Shown: one piece after another, positions 1-5,131 of the stretch | How positions within the stretch are numbered: position 1 is the first letter of the stretch | Layout: every line of letters begins with the position of its first letter | DNA from: Candidatus Omnitrophota bacterium | Lineage (GTDB): Bacteria; Omnitrophota; Koll11; VGKN01 | Assembly: GCA_016867055.1 (NCBI GenBank) | Contig: VGKN01000131.1 | Span: 1-5,131 of the forward strand | DNA: 5,131 nucleotides | Direction: 5' to 3' | Notes under the pieces: model-generated | Database searches by the model: none | What the model was told of the DNA's origin: nothing | The model's input: only the letters and a program-made list of their open reading frames with translations | Translations under genes and position numbers: made by a program

Positions 1-902
1 CCTATAGCATCAAAAACTACAAACCTGTTAACCACTTCCGAAATTCCGTGAGTTTTGAGAACATCTGCCATTTCAAGACAGTTTTTAGGTGTTAAGGCAA
101 TTGTAAATGTGTCTTTAAGCGGCCCCCCAAATTGACCAATGATTTTATTATTTAAATTTTTGACCTTATTTTCCTTGTAAAATTCTTCGACGCATATGCA
201 CAAGTACCGAATTTCCAGGTACATACTTTTACCCTCTGGTACAAGCTTAGGCAAACCCGCTAAAAATTTTCCAAAATCTCTCACACGAATAATCCACCAA
301 GGCATCTTTATATCTATAATTACTGGCTCTGACCAATCAGATTTTTTCACATCAACTCCAAGGAACTCGGCGATTTGACCAGCAAGATAGAATAAGTCCT
401 CTTTTTTGGATGTCCATTCAATAGTTCTCCTTAAATTATCAGAAGTCACAAGAAAAAGATAGAACCATTTGCCTTCTTTCATAGTTTCATAAGGGTCTGG
501 ACAATGTGTCTCAATTTCCAGATGGTTAATTTTATTAAGTATACATAACTTCTTCCTTTTTAGGAATACCTTATTAGCCTCTTTGTTAAAGACTACTCTA
601 TATGGCCCGGAAATTATCTCATTTAACAGAGAAAATGTCGCGCCTCCTGCAAGAAATGCCAATCCGAAAATAACTCCCAATATCAACACCGTAATAACAT
701 ATACGAAAATTCGCATAAGCAACGATGGTACTGAAACACCTATTCGCAGAAAAAAGTGACCAGCTATTATACCAACCGCAACTAACAAACCAAATAGCAC
801 AAAGGCGCCCAAAAATCCCAGAACGTCATTAAGAATATATCGGCGCATGTACTCTTTGGCAACCAAGCATCTATCAGTTTTTACAATATGTTTTAAACGC
901 AT
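1..902 (-). CDS. Two-helix membrane protein with large soluble C-terminal domain, partial
   Basis: This frame is open from an ATG at 902 to the window edge, giving 300 codons with no stop, so the C-terminus is missing. An AGAGG ribosome-binding site lies at 909-913, 6 nt before the ATG, which supports the start. Residues about 27-53 (FLGAFVLFGLLVAVGIIAG region) and 62-93 are strongly hydrophobic and read as two transmembrane helices joined by a short loop. The rest is soluble. Residues about 98-190 begin with GPYRVVFNKEANKVFLKRK and alternate beta-like stretches, with a closing helix around 165-184. This order weakly resembles membrane-anchored bacterial PH-like proteins, but that is an impression and not a family assignment. 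Residues 191-300 form a further domain I do not recognise. No signal peptide cleavage site is evident. It starts about 130 nt after the gene ending at 1030, so it may have its own promoter, though none is clear. The reading frame is well supported and the function is unknown. Confidence 0.85.
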   Translation of the reverse strand, partial: MRLKHIVKTDRCLVAKEYMRRYILNDVLGFLGAFVLFGLLVAVGIIAGHFFLRIGVSVPSLLMRIFVYVITVLILGVIFGLAFLAGGATFSLLNEIISGPYRVVFNKEANKVFLKRKKLCILNKINHLEIETHCPDPYETMKEGKWFYLFLVTSDNLRRTIEWTSKKEDLFYLAGQIAEFLGVDVKKSDWSEPVIIDIKMPWWIIRVRDFGKFLAGLPKLVPEGKSMYLEIRYLCICVEEFYKENKVKNLNNKIIGQFGGPLKDTFTIALTPKNCLEMADVLKTHGISEVVNRFVVFDAI

Positions 903-967
903 ACCTAGCCTCTAAAATCTCATAAATAATATTTACTCAACGCCTCCGCTATATTCTCCATAGTCCC

Positions 968-993
968 CCTATAACGCAGCCATCAGTTATCCG
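968..993. repeat. Imperfect dyad downstream of the recombinase module
   Basis: Two 8-bp arms, CCTATAAC (968-975) and GTTATCCG (986-993), form an inverted repeat that matches at 6 of 8 positions, with a perfect inner ATAAC/GTTAT. The arms flank 10 nt. The overall size (26 bp) and its position beyond the last gene of a recombinase-associated module would fit a serine-recombinase crossover site or an attachment-site scar. A protein-binding operator for the gene starting at 902 is equally possible. The stem is too short and lacks a T-run, so it is a poor terminator. The dyad is directly visible; its role is inference. Confidence 0.3.
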
Positions 994-1029
994 AAAGTTT
1001 TCAGAAAAATTTTCATGACAAAATATAAA

Positions 1030-1785
1030 TTATATACTCTCTTCCAACGCCTCTATCCGGCTATGGATGTTGCCTAATAAAGTGAGGAGTTCTAGAATCT
1101 TTAGATGATAAGCAGGTAAACTCAAGTCAATCTTGCGCAAGGCATTAATTGATTCCTTAATGGCCTTTTTGCAGATTTCAAACTGGGTAACTGCATCGCA
1201 GAGAGAAAAATCATTTTCAAAAGCTGGCTCATGGAAACCTGCTAAAGCTCTCTGCAATTTAGCCGATAACAACGTATGATACCAAGACACGGTCTGGAAA
1301 TCATAACTTAACCCTGCATACTTTTTTTCTTTCTTGTAAAATGCCTCTTTTAAAAACTCATGCGCCTTTTTACGATATTGCTCTGCTGTAGCGGGCAAAG
1401 AGTTATTTTCAACAAACCTAATATGCTTTTGGATATCTTTGGGCAGATTATTAAAATCAATTAAGTGCTCTTCGTCTAACTCATCCTCATCTATATCAGG
1501 ATTGTCCAGATCAATGCCAAATTTATCCATGTGCTCGCTGAACTTCTCATCGAGTTCCTTGTATTGCGCATCCATAACCGCTTTGGTTATCTCTGGGTCA
1601 TCTTCGTCCCGGCCGTATGCGATACAGGTAATTTTACGCTCTAATTCATCTTTATAGAGAGTACATCGGATTTGTTTCTCATGAACACACCGTTTGCACC
1701 AGCAGTCGCAGAAATTATATGGTGACTCCTTCTCTAATTCTGCAATCTTTTTAAATATTTCTTCCAGCCTCTTGCTTCTCTTCAC
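1030..1785 (-). CDS. Cys-rich acidic hypothetical protein following the recombinase remnant
   Basis: This is a 251-residue protein starting at GTG (1783-1785) and ending at TAA. A GGAG motif at 1794-1797 lies 8 nt upstream and supports the GTG. I do not recognise a family. The N-terminus (residues 2-20) is a charged helix of coiled-coil type (KRSKRLEEIFKKIAELEKE). Residues 26-54 hold six cysteines: C26, C28, C30 and C33 in a tight C-x-C-x-C-x2-C cluster, then C41 and C54, which suggests zinc or another metal. Residues 59-110 are very acidic, including a DIDEDELDEEH run. Residues 135-250 appear entirely helical. No signal peptide or membrane segment is present. It begins at the base after the recombinase remnant's TAG and is in the same frame, so it was probably the second gene of the recombinase operon. 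Its intact frame beside a broken recombinase could mean retained function or recent decay. It could be a recombinase accessory factor or passenger cargo, but neither is shown. Confidence 0.8.
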   Translation of the reverse strand: MKRSKRLEEIFKKIAELEKESPYNFCDCWCKRCVHEKQIRCTLYKDELERKITCIAYGRDEDDPEITKAVMDAQYKELDEKFSEHMDKFGIDLDNPDIDEDELDEEHLIDFNNLPKDIQKHIRFVENNSLPATAEQYRKKAHEFLKEAFYKKEKKYAGLSYDFQTVSWYHTLLSAKLQRALAGFHEPAFENDFSLCDAVTQFEICKKAIKESINALRKIDLSLPAYHLKILELLTLLGNIHSRIEALEESI

Positions 1786-2013
<228 letters not shown>

Positions 2014-2316
2014 TTATTTATCTCTCATGTATATAAAACTATCACCCATAATTAAATGTTTGTTCCTTTCTAAATCTGCAGGTCGAAAATTTGGAATGTG
2101 TACCATTGGATAATAGCCTTCTGTTAAATAACCAATCTTTTTTGTTTCAATATCAACAGCGTATATATTAGTTTTAGGATCTTTCCCTCTGAAATAAAAG
2201 AGGACGACCCTATTATTAGGTAACCATTCTATACCACCAACACCAGATTGACCAAAATCGGGATTATATATCCCTTTAAACTCTACTAAAAGCTCATTTG
2301 TGCCTTCTTTCTCTAA
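2014..2316 (-). pseudogene. C-terminal part of the beta-propeller protein, cut off by an in-frame TGA
   Basis: Directly after the TGA at 2317-2319 the same frame stays open for 100 codons and ends at TAA (2014-2016). The translation begins LEKEGTNELLVEF. It contains IEWLPNNRVVLFYFRG, a propeller-blade strand pair of the same kind as the YRWSPNGKKIVLE and PEWSPDSKKIAYI blades upstream, followed by NIYAVDIETKKIGYLTEG, the usual outer strands of such a blade. It is therefore the last blade or blades of the preceding gene and not a separate gene. No ATG with a ribosome-binding site opens this frame. Whether it is made depends on whether the TGA is real and whether it is read through. The TAA is 3 nt from the recombinase remnant's ATG, so the recombinase module lies immediately after the natural end of this gene. 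Confidence 0.8.
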
Positions 2317-3135
2317 TCACAAACTGCCCTCTTTATTATAAGCCCTGTATATGTTATTTGGAGAAATACGTGCCCCATGCCAAAAATGTAGGTTAACACA
2401 TTGATTAAAATGAACTTTGTTGATATCTACAAGGTTACCCCAATCAATCTTATCTACATCTTGTCCAAGAGATAATTCAATTATTTCCTTTAAATCTAAC
2501 TCATATTTATAATATTTTTTCGTAAATAACTCATAATAAAGCAAACTCCAACCATCCACCATCCACTTTGGGCCATCGGCATAATTTGGCGACCTTTCTA
2601 TCTTAGTCTTTTTCTTTGTATCCACCTCATATATATAAATATTACTTTTATATTTTCCTCCATTAAGTATGTATGCAATTTTCTTGCTATCAGGAGACCA
2701 TTCTGGCAAATCACATTGTGCGTACCATTCGGATAATTTACGAGGATCTAGTTTCTCAATATCTTCAACGATATCTATTGTGCCTGTGTTTAAATCAACA
2801 ATAACTATTTGTTTATTAGCCTTTCTTCCTATTGTTTCAAGAACTATTTTTTTTCCATTAGGGGACCAGCGATACGCTGATACTTCATTATATATTTTCT
2901 TTTCATCTAAGCCATTTAGTTTAATCGAGTAAAGTGACTCACCTCTAAAAAACAGCACTAAACTGTCATCGCTTAAAAACTTTGTGTCAGATAAGGTAGC
3001 TAATATTTCGCCTTGGCTAGAGATATTTCTATGTAGATAACCTAAAATACCAAATGTTACAACATATAGAATTGTTATAATTCCAACGCTTATGAATAAC
3101 CATTTTAATATTTTCTTAAACATAGTTTTTCTCAT
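2317..3135 (-). CDS. Membrane-anchored TolB-like beta-propeller protein, ended early by TGA
   Basis: This 272-residue frame starts at ATG 3135. Residues 9-33 (ILKWLFISVGIITILYVVTFGILGY) are one hydrophobic helix after a basic N-terminus, so it is an uncleaved signal anchor with the rest outside the cytoplasmic membrane. The body carries WD40-like/PD40 propeller blades: YRWSPNGKKIVLE (88-100), PEWSPDSKKIAYI (144-156), PKWMVDGWSLLYYE (189-202) and ARISPNNIYRAYNKEG (255-270). Each has the W/I-S-P-(D/N)-G-like turn and a following strand. Such proteins usually bind partners or ligands and are not enzymes. The frame stops at TGA, but propeller sequence continues for 100 more codons, so this is the larger part of a broken 372-residue gene. 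The first ATG has no clear ribosome-binding site. Met5 (3121-3123) is an alternative, with GAGA upstream. The gene begins 11 nt after the small upstream gene, so it is probably co-transcribed. Function unknown. Confidence 0.8.
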   Translation of the reverse strand: MRKTMFKKILKWLFISVGIITILYVVTFGILGYLHRNISSQGEILATLSDTKFLSDDSLVLFFRGESLYSIKLNGLDEKKIYNEVSAYRWSPNGKKIVLETIGRKANKQIVIVDLNTGTIDIVEDIEKLDPRKLSEWYAQCDLPEWSPDSKKIAYILNGGKYKSNIYIYEVDTKKKTKIERSPNYADGPKWMVDGWSLLYYELFTKKYYKYELDLKEIIELSLGQDVDKIDWGNLVDINKVHFNQCVNLHFWHGARISPNNIYRAYNKEGSL

Positions 3136-3146
3136 TTAAAAAATCA

Positions 3147-3398
3147 TTATCTCATCTTATCTATCGTAATACTCATACCCATTGCTTTTTTATTCTGAAT
3201 ATCCAGCCAGATTTCGTCATGTATTGGTTTGTGCTTTTCAGATATAGCATCGTATAGTGTCCACGTATCGATTCTCCTACCTTTCTTATATCTCCCAAAA
3301 TTAAGCTGCATCGTTGTAAAATTCGGGGAGCCAAATAATTTAATTTTCATATTGCCAAATTTTATTGTTTTCTGCTTTATGTTAATTCTCCTCCGCAT
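3147..3398 (-). CDS. Small hypothetical protein with uncertain start
   Basis: This short basic protein (83 residues from the ATG at 3398) ends at TAA and lies between the TIM-barrel gene and the propeller gene. I do not recognise it. Beta-like alternation runs through residues 17-45 (MKIKLFGSPNFTTMQLNFG then RYKKGRRIDTWTLYD), followed by HDEIWLDIQNKKAMGMSITI. There is no signal peptide or membrane segment. Three starts compete. The ATG at 3398 overlaps the upstream gene by 17 nt and has no ribosome-binding site. An ATA at 3378-3380 has a perfect GGAGGAG 7 nt upstream and follows the upstream stop by 1 nt, giving 77 residues. An ATG at 3348-3350 gives 67 residues and has no ribosome-binding site. 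The close spacing on both sides suggests translation within the same operon. It could be a small partner of the upstream module or a decayed fragment of something larger. Confidence 0.6.
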   Translation of the reverse strand: MRRRINIKQKTIKFGNMKIKLFGSPNFTTMQLNFGRYKKGRRIDTWTLYDAISEKHKPIHDEIWLDIQNKKAMGMSITIDKMR

Positions 3399-4098
3399 TG
3401 ATTTTAAGAGATGCTAAATCAGTTATTATTTGACCATGAAATTCGGGTAGATATTCTAATATCACATTTCCACTCCATTTATTCTTGATAAGATAACTTA
3501 CTACCTCTTTGCAAAAACTGTCTATAGGCAAATGCTGCTTGTCACCTTTTCTGGCTGAAAGATGAATATTTAAAATGTTGTCCATGTAACCCTTAAGCAA
3601 ACTCCAAATCTTTTCATTATCTCGTATGTGCGAAGTATCAAGCGTCATCGGCAAATTAAATGAAACTATTTCATCAGGAGTGAATACTCTTCTTTTACCT
3701 TCAAAAGTCTCAATACAAAAAACAATTTCGCCATTATACAATTCGGTAACATATTCTAAATTTTTAAGCGCTTCTTCTTGCACGACTTTATCTTTATTAA
3801 CATTGTTAGGATGTAAAGTAACAGTTCTTACGCCAAGCGCCTTTGCAAAATCAATTATTTCTTTTCCCCATATTTTAAATTTTCCGTCTGTAATTGGCGC
3901 TTGAACAGCGTGTATACTCAATACCATTGCGTTATAGGATTTAATCTTTTCTCCTATCTTGGCCAAATGCTCCCTAACGGGCTCGTATATATCCCAGTAA
4001 TATGGCAAAGCGACTTCAACCGGAACATTCAGATGCGCGTATCTTTCTTCAACTTGTTCAATCCTCTCAAATGACTCTCTAATTCCAAACTTTATCAT
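3382..4098 (-). CDS. TIM-barrel protein, xylose isomerase-like / AP endonuclease 2 superfamily
   Basis: I place the start at the ATG 4096-4098 (238 residues). It follows the upstream gene's TAA by 1 nt, and IKFGI is a natural first barrel strand. A longer TTG start at 4143 is possible but would overlap the upstream gene by 44 nt and has no ribosome-binding site. Barrel strands appear in order: IKFGI (2-6), VPVEVAL (25-31), VLSIHA (59-64), TVTLHP (92-97), IVFCIET (125-131), MTLDTSH (151-157), NILNIHLS (174-181) and NVILEYL (211-217). Candidate metal ligands are H63, H96, E130, D154, H157, H179, D186, H189 and E215, in the same order as in endonuclease IV. Family members are sugar isomerases/epimerases or AP endonucleases, and sequence alone does not decide. 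At 238 residues it is shorter than endonuclease IV (about 285). Its place directly after an AbiE-like pair argues for a role in that module rather than in sugar catabolism, but this is inference. Confidence 0.85.
   Translation of the reverse strand: MIKFGIRESFERIEQVEERYAHLNVPVEVALPYYWDIYEPVREHLAKIGEKIKSYNAMVLSIHAVQAPITDGKFKIWGKEIIDFAKALGVRTVTLHPNNVNKDKVVQEEALKNLEYVTELYNGEIVFCIETFEGKRRVFTPDEIVSFNLPMTLDTSHIRDNEKIWSLLKGYMDNILNIHLSARKGDKQHLPIDSFCKEVVSYLIKNKWSGNVILEYLPEFHGQIITDLASLKINAEEN
3388..3394 (-). promoter_or_regulatory. Perfect Shine-Dalgarno GGAGGAG pointing to an ATA codon
   Basis: GGAGGAG lies inside the last codons of the TIM-barrel gene (its Ala-Glu-Glu-Asn end). It is 7 nt upstream of ATA (3378-3380), which is in frame with the small protein at 3147-3398. 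It is one of the strongest ribosome-binding sequences in the window, and no ATG, GTG or TTG lies at a proper distance from it. Either AUA is used as the start, an ATG here mutated to ATA, or the match is a chance product of the GAG codons. Confidence 0.45.
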
Positions 4099-4099
4099 T

Positions 4100-4894
4100 T
4101 TACAAAAATCTACATACTTCCCGTAGTTTATTAAATCTCCCAAATATATCTTGTCTTAAATCATCGATATATGCATCAGGGCCATTTTCTTGTTCGATTA
4201 AAATAGGACCTTCCGAATCTACGCTACTGAAATAATTGTGGATGTTTCGTTTAACCTCTTTGCCTTCTTTACTATTTTTACAAAGTAACGTTATGCTATT
4301 TATCAAATGCTCTTTGTCAGGATAAAATCTAAGTATATAATACGCGTAGTATAGGTCTTTCTTGAGTTTCTCAGCATTTTCCCGCTGAACAAATGTGAGC
4401 AATTTATGGAAGACAAACATTGATTCCGTAGGTATCTGTATTTTATGTTTATCGATAGATACCGTTGTTACTGATTTAAGCAATAAACTGAAATTTTCAA
4501 TCTCGTTTATCTTGATCTCCCTACCAACTATTTTGTTTATAATCTTCTTTGAAATTTTGGGGTCTACAATAAATTCAACCTCGGCTTTTAAAGAACCTGT
4601 CGGATCCTTGACAACCGGGATAAAAGGGAACATTCTATCCATAGAAACATGTCGTTCTCCATATCCGAGCTTTCTGACATAAGAAGCAACGGAAACCTTA
4701 CCCTTAAATTCCTTGTCTACCACCCCAAAATCGATATCTGTCGTGGTAACCGCCAAATTAGGCACATTTTTCCAGATGTATTTTGCGTAAACATACGGTA
4801 CCCACCCGCCAACTAAAACCAGATATGGAAGAAAATCGGCAAGGTCGCCAATTACTTTAATAAGAAGTTTTTCTTCGGAATATGCGTTAGGCAA
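4100..4894 (-). CDS. AbiEii-like nucleotidyltransferase (putative type IV toxin)
   Basis: This 264-residue protein of the polymerase beta-type nucleotidyltransferase fold most resembles the NTP_transf_8/AbiEii group. LVLVGGWVPYVYAKYIW at 25-41 is the GG nucleotide-binding motif. TTTDIDFGV at 50-58 supplies the metal-binding pair D53 and D55, and AEVEFIVD at 104-111 offers the third acidic residue (E105 or E107). Residues 164-190 (K164, R171, K178, K179, D180, then YYAYYIL) fit the helical K...R...KD motif of AbiEii-type enzymes, so the active site appears complete. In the AbiE system the toxin transfers nucleotides, and related enzymes modify tRNA; the target here is unknown. The start is TTG (4892-4894), supported by GAGGAAGG 8 nt upstream. 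It overlaps the AbiEi-like gene's stop by 8 nt, which implies translational coupling, as expected of a toxin-antitoxin pair. The TIM-barrel gene follows 1 nt after its TAA. Confidence 0.85.
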   Translation of the reverse strand: MPNAYSEEKLLIKVIGDLADFLPYLVLVGGWVPYVYAKYIWKNVPNLAVTTTDIDFGVVDKEFKGKVSVASYVRKLGYGERHVSMDRMFPFIPVVKDPTGSLKAEVEFIVDPKISKKIINKIVGREIKINEIENFSLLLKSVTTVSIDKHKIQIPTESMFVFHKLLTFVQRENAEKLKKDLYYAYYILRFYPDKEHLINSITLLCKNSKEGKEVKRNIHNYFSSVDSEGPILIEQENGPDAYIDDLRQDIFGRFNKLREVCRFL

Positions 4895-5131
4895 GGTTTT
4901 TGCCTTCCTCTTTGAGCATTCTTAATAAATACTGTGCGTGTTCTCTGCCGCGCTGCGGAAAATTATACAAATCTAAGTAGAGTTGCAGATATGAAACGAT
5001 GCTATAACCTTTTATCTGTTGGGTATTAAAAAACGTGCTATTTTTATAATACGGGTTAATCAGATAAAAATTCCCGCCTTTCTTAAGCTCTTTTAAATCA
5101 AGTGCCTGTTTTAAATCTAGTAATATCTCAT
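4887..5131 (-). CDS. AbiEi-like antitoxin/transcriptional regulator, C-terminal fragment
   Basis: This is the last 80 residues of a gene that begins beyond the right edge. The frame is open from the edge (reading EILLDLKQALDLKELKKGG) to TAA at 4887-4889. GYSIVSYLQLYLDLYNFPQRG at 41-61, followed by REHAQYLLRMLKEEG, matches the end of type IV antitoxins of the AbiEi_2 kind, where a V-S-x-x-Q-L-Y-L-D-L motif precedes a G-R-G-x-x-A-x-x-L helix. These proteins have an N-terminal winged helix, normally repress their own operon, and counteract the AbiEii nucleotidyltransferase encoded next. The adjoining nucleotidyltransferase, overlapping by 8 nt, strongly supports the call. The winged helix itself is outside the window and cannot be checked. 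Confidence 0.75.
   Translation of the reverse strand, partial: EILLDLKQALDLKELKKGGNFYLINPYYKNSTFFNTQQIKGYSIVSYLQLYLDLYNFPQRGREHAQYLLRMLKEEGKNLA
4903..4910 (-). promoter_or_regulatory. Ribosome-binding site GAGGAAGG deciding the TTG start at 4894
   Basis: GAGGAAGG lies within the last codons of the AbiEi-like gene and ends 8 nt before TTG (4892-4894). No ATG or GTG is available near it in the nucleotidyltransferase frame, and the motif GGW is only 29 residues in. This site is therefore the main evidence for TTG initiation and for coupling to the upstream gene. Confidence 0.55.

Noticed and set aside
196..378. Plus-strand open frame in this stretch, and similar ones at 1439-1657, 2669-2932, 3229-3417, 3626-3904 and 4395-4682
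   Set aside because: Each lies wholly or almost wholly inside a better-supported minus-strand gene, with Ser/Leu/Ile-rich low-complexity translations and no convincing family motif. They read as antisense shadows.
903..1029. Intrinsic terminator or sigma70 promoter in the gap
   Set aside because: The 5-bp palindrome GAAAATTTTTC (about 1003-1014) is AT-only, and the dyad at 968-993 lacks a T-run. A TATAAT at 1029-1034 has no -35 partner at 16-18 nt, and TTGAGT near 935 has no -10 at the right spacing.
2317..2319. Genome-wide recoding of TGA (as Trp or Gly), suggested by the in-frame TGA and by no other complete gene ending in TGA
   Set aside because: All tryptophan positions I counted in the window (about two dozen) use TGG, and no other gene has an internal TGA. 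Terminal stops are mostly TAA with one TAG, as expected in AT-rich DNA. A recoded genome should show many internal TGA codons.
2280..2319. Selenocysteine at the TGA
   Set aside because: The residue lies in a propeller linker with no redox motif. The only downstream hairpin I can fold is about 5 pairs with a G-U, too weak for a bacterial SECIS element.
3310..3345. S-P-N-F-T in the small protein as a phospholipase D-like motif
   Set aside because: There is no H-x-K-x4-D catalytic motif and the protein is far too small.

Overview
This is an AT-rich bacterial segment using the standard bacterial code. Every supportable gene reads on the minus strand, so gene order runs from right to left. The mix suggests an accessory region of an uncultured bacterium: a toxin-antitoxin-like pair, an orphan small gene, a broken beta-propeller gene and the remnant of a serine-recombinase module. 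No ribosomal or housekeeping marker fixes the taxon. A candidate-phylum lineage such as Omnitrophota is only a guess from general character.

Right part (5131 to about 3382): three tightly packed genes. The first is the C-terminal end of what looks like an AbiEi-type antitoxin/transcriptional regulator, cut by the window edge. The second is a nucleotidyltransferase of AbiEii/NTP_transf_8 type with a GGW...TDID motif. The third is a TIM-barrel protein of the xylose isomerase-like/AP endonuclease 2 superfamily with a nearly complete endonuclease IV-like set of metal ligands. The first two overlap by 8 nt and the third follows the second's stop codon by 1 nt, so they look like one operon: a type IV-like toxin-antitoxin pair with an unusual third gene.

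Middle (3398 to 2014): a small unknown gene whose best ribosome-binding site points to a non-standard AUA start, then a membrane-anchored TolB-like beta-propeller gene. The propeller gene carries one in-frame TGA after residue 272. The same frame continues for 100 recognisable propeller residues to a TAA, so a 372-residue protein is split in two.

Left-middle (2010 to about 960): the first ~70 residues of a serine recombinase, starting 3 nt after the propeller's stop. It ends at a TAG that directly abuts the GTG start of a 251-residue Cys-rich, acidic protein of unknown function. This looks like an internally deleted recombinase gene that kept its downstream partner. A short imperfect dyad lies just beyond.

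Left end (902 to 1): the first 300 residues of a membrane protein with two N-terminal transmembrane helices and a soluble domain that weakly resembles bacterial PH-like domains. It runs off the window.

No tRNA, rRNA, CRISPR array, intact insertion sequence or convincing intrinsic terminator was seen.
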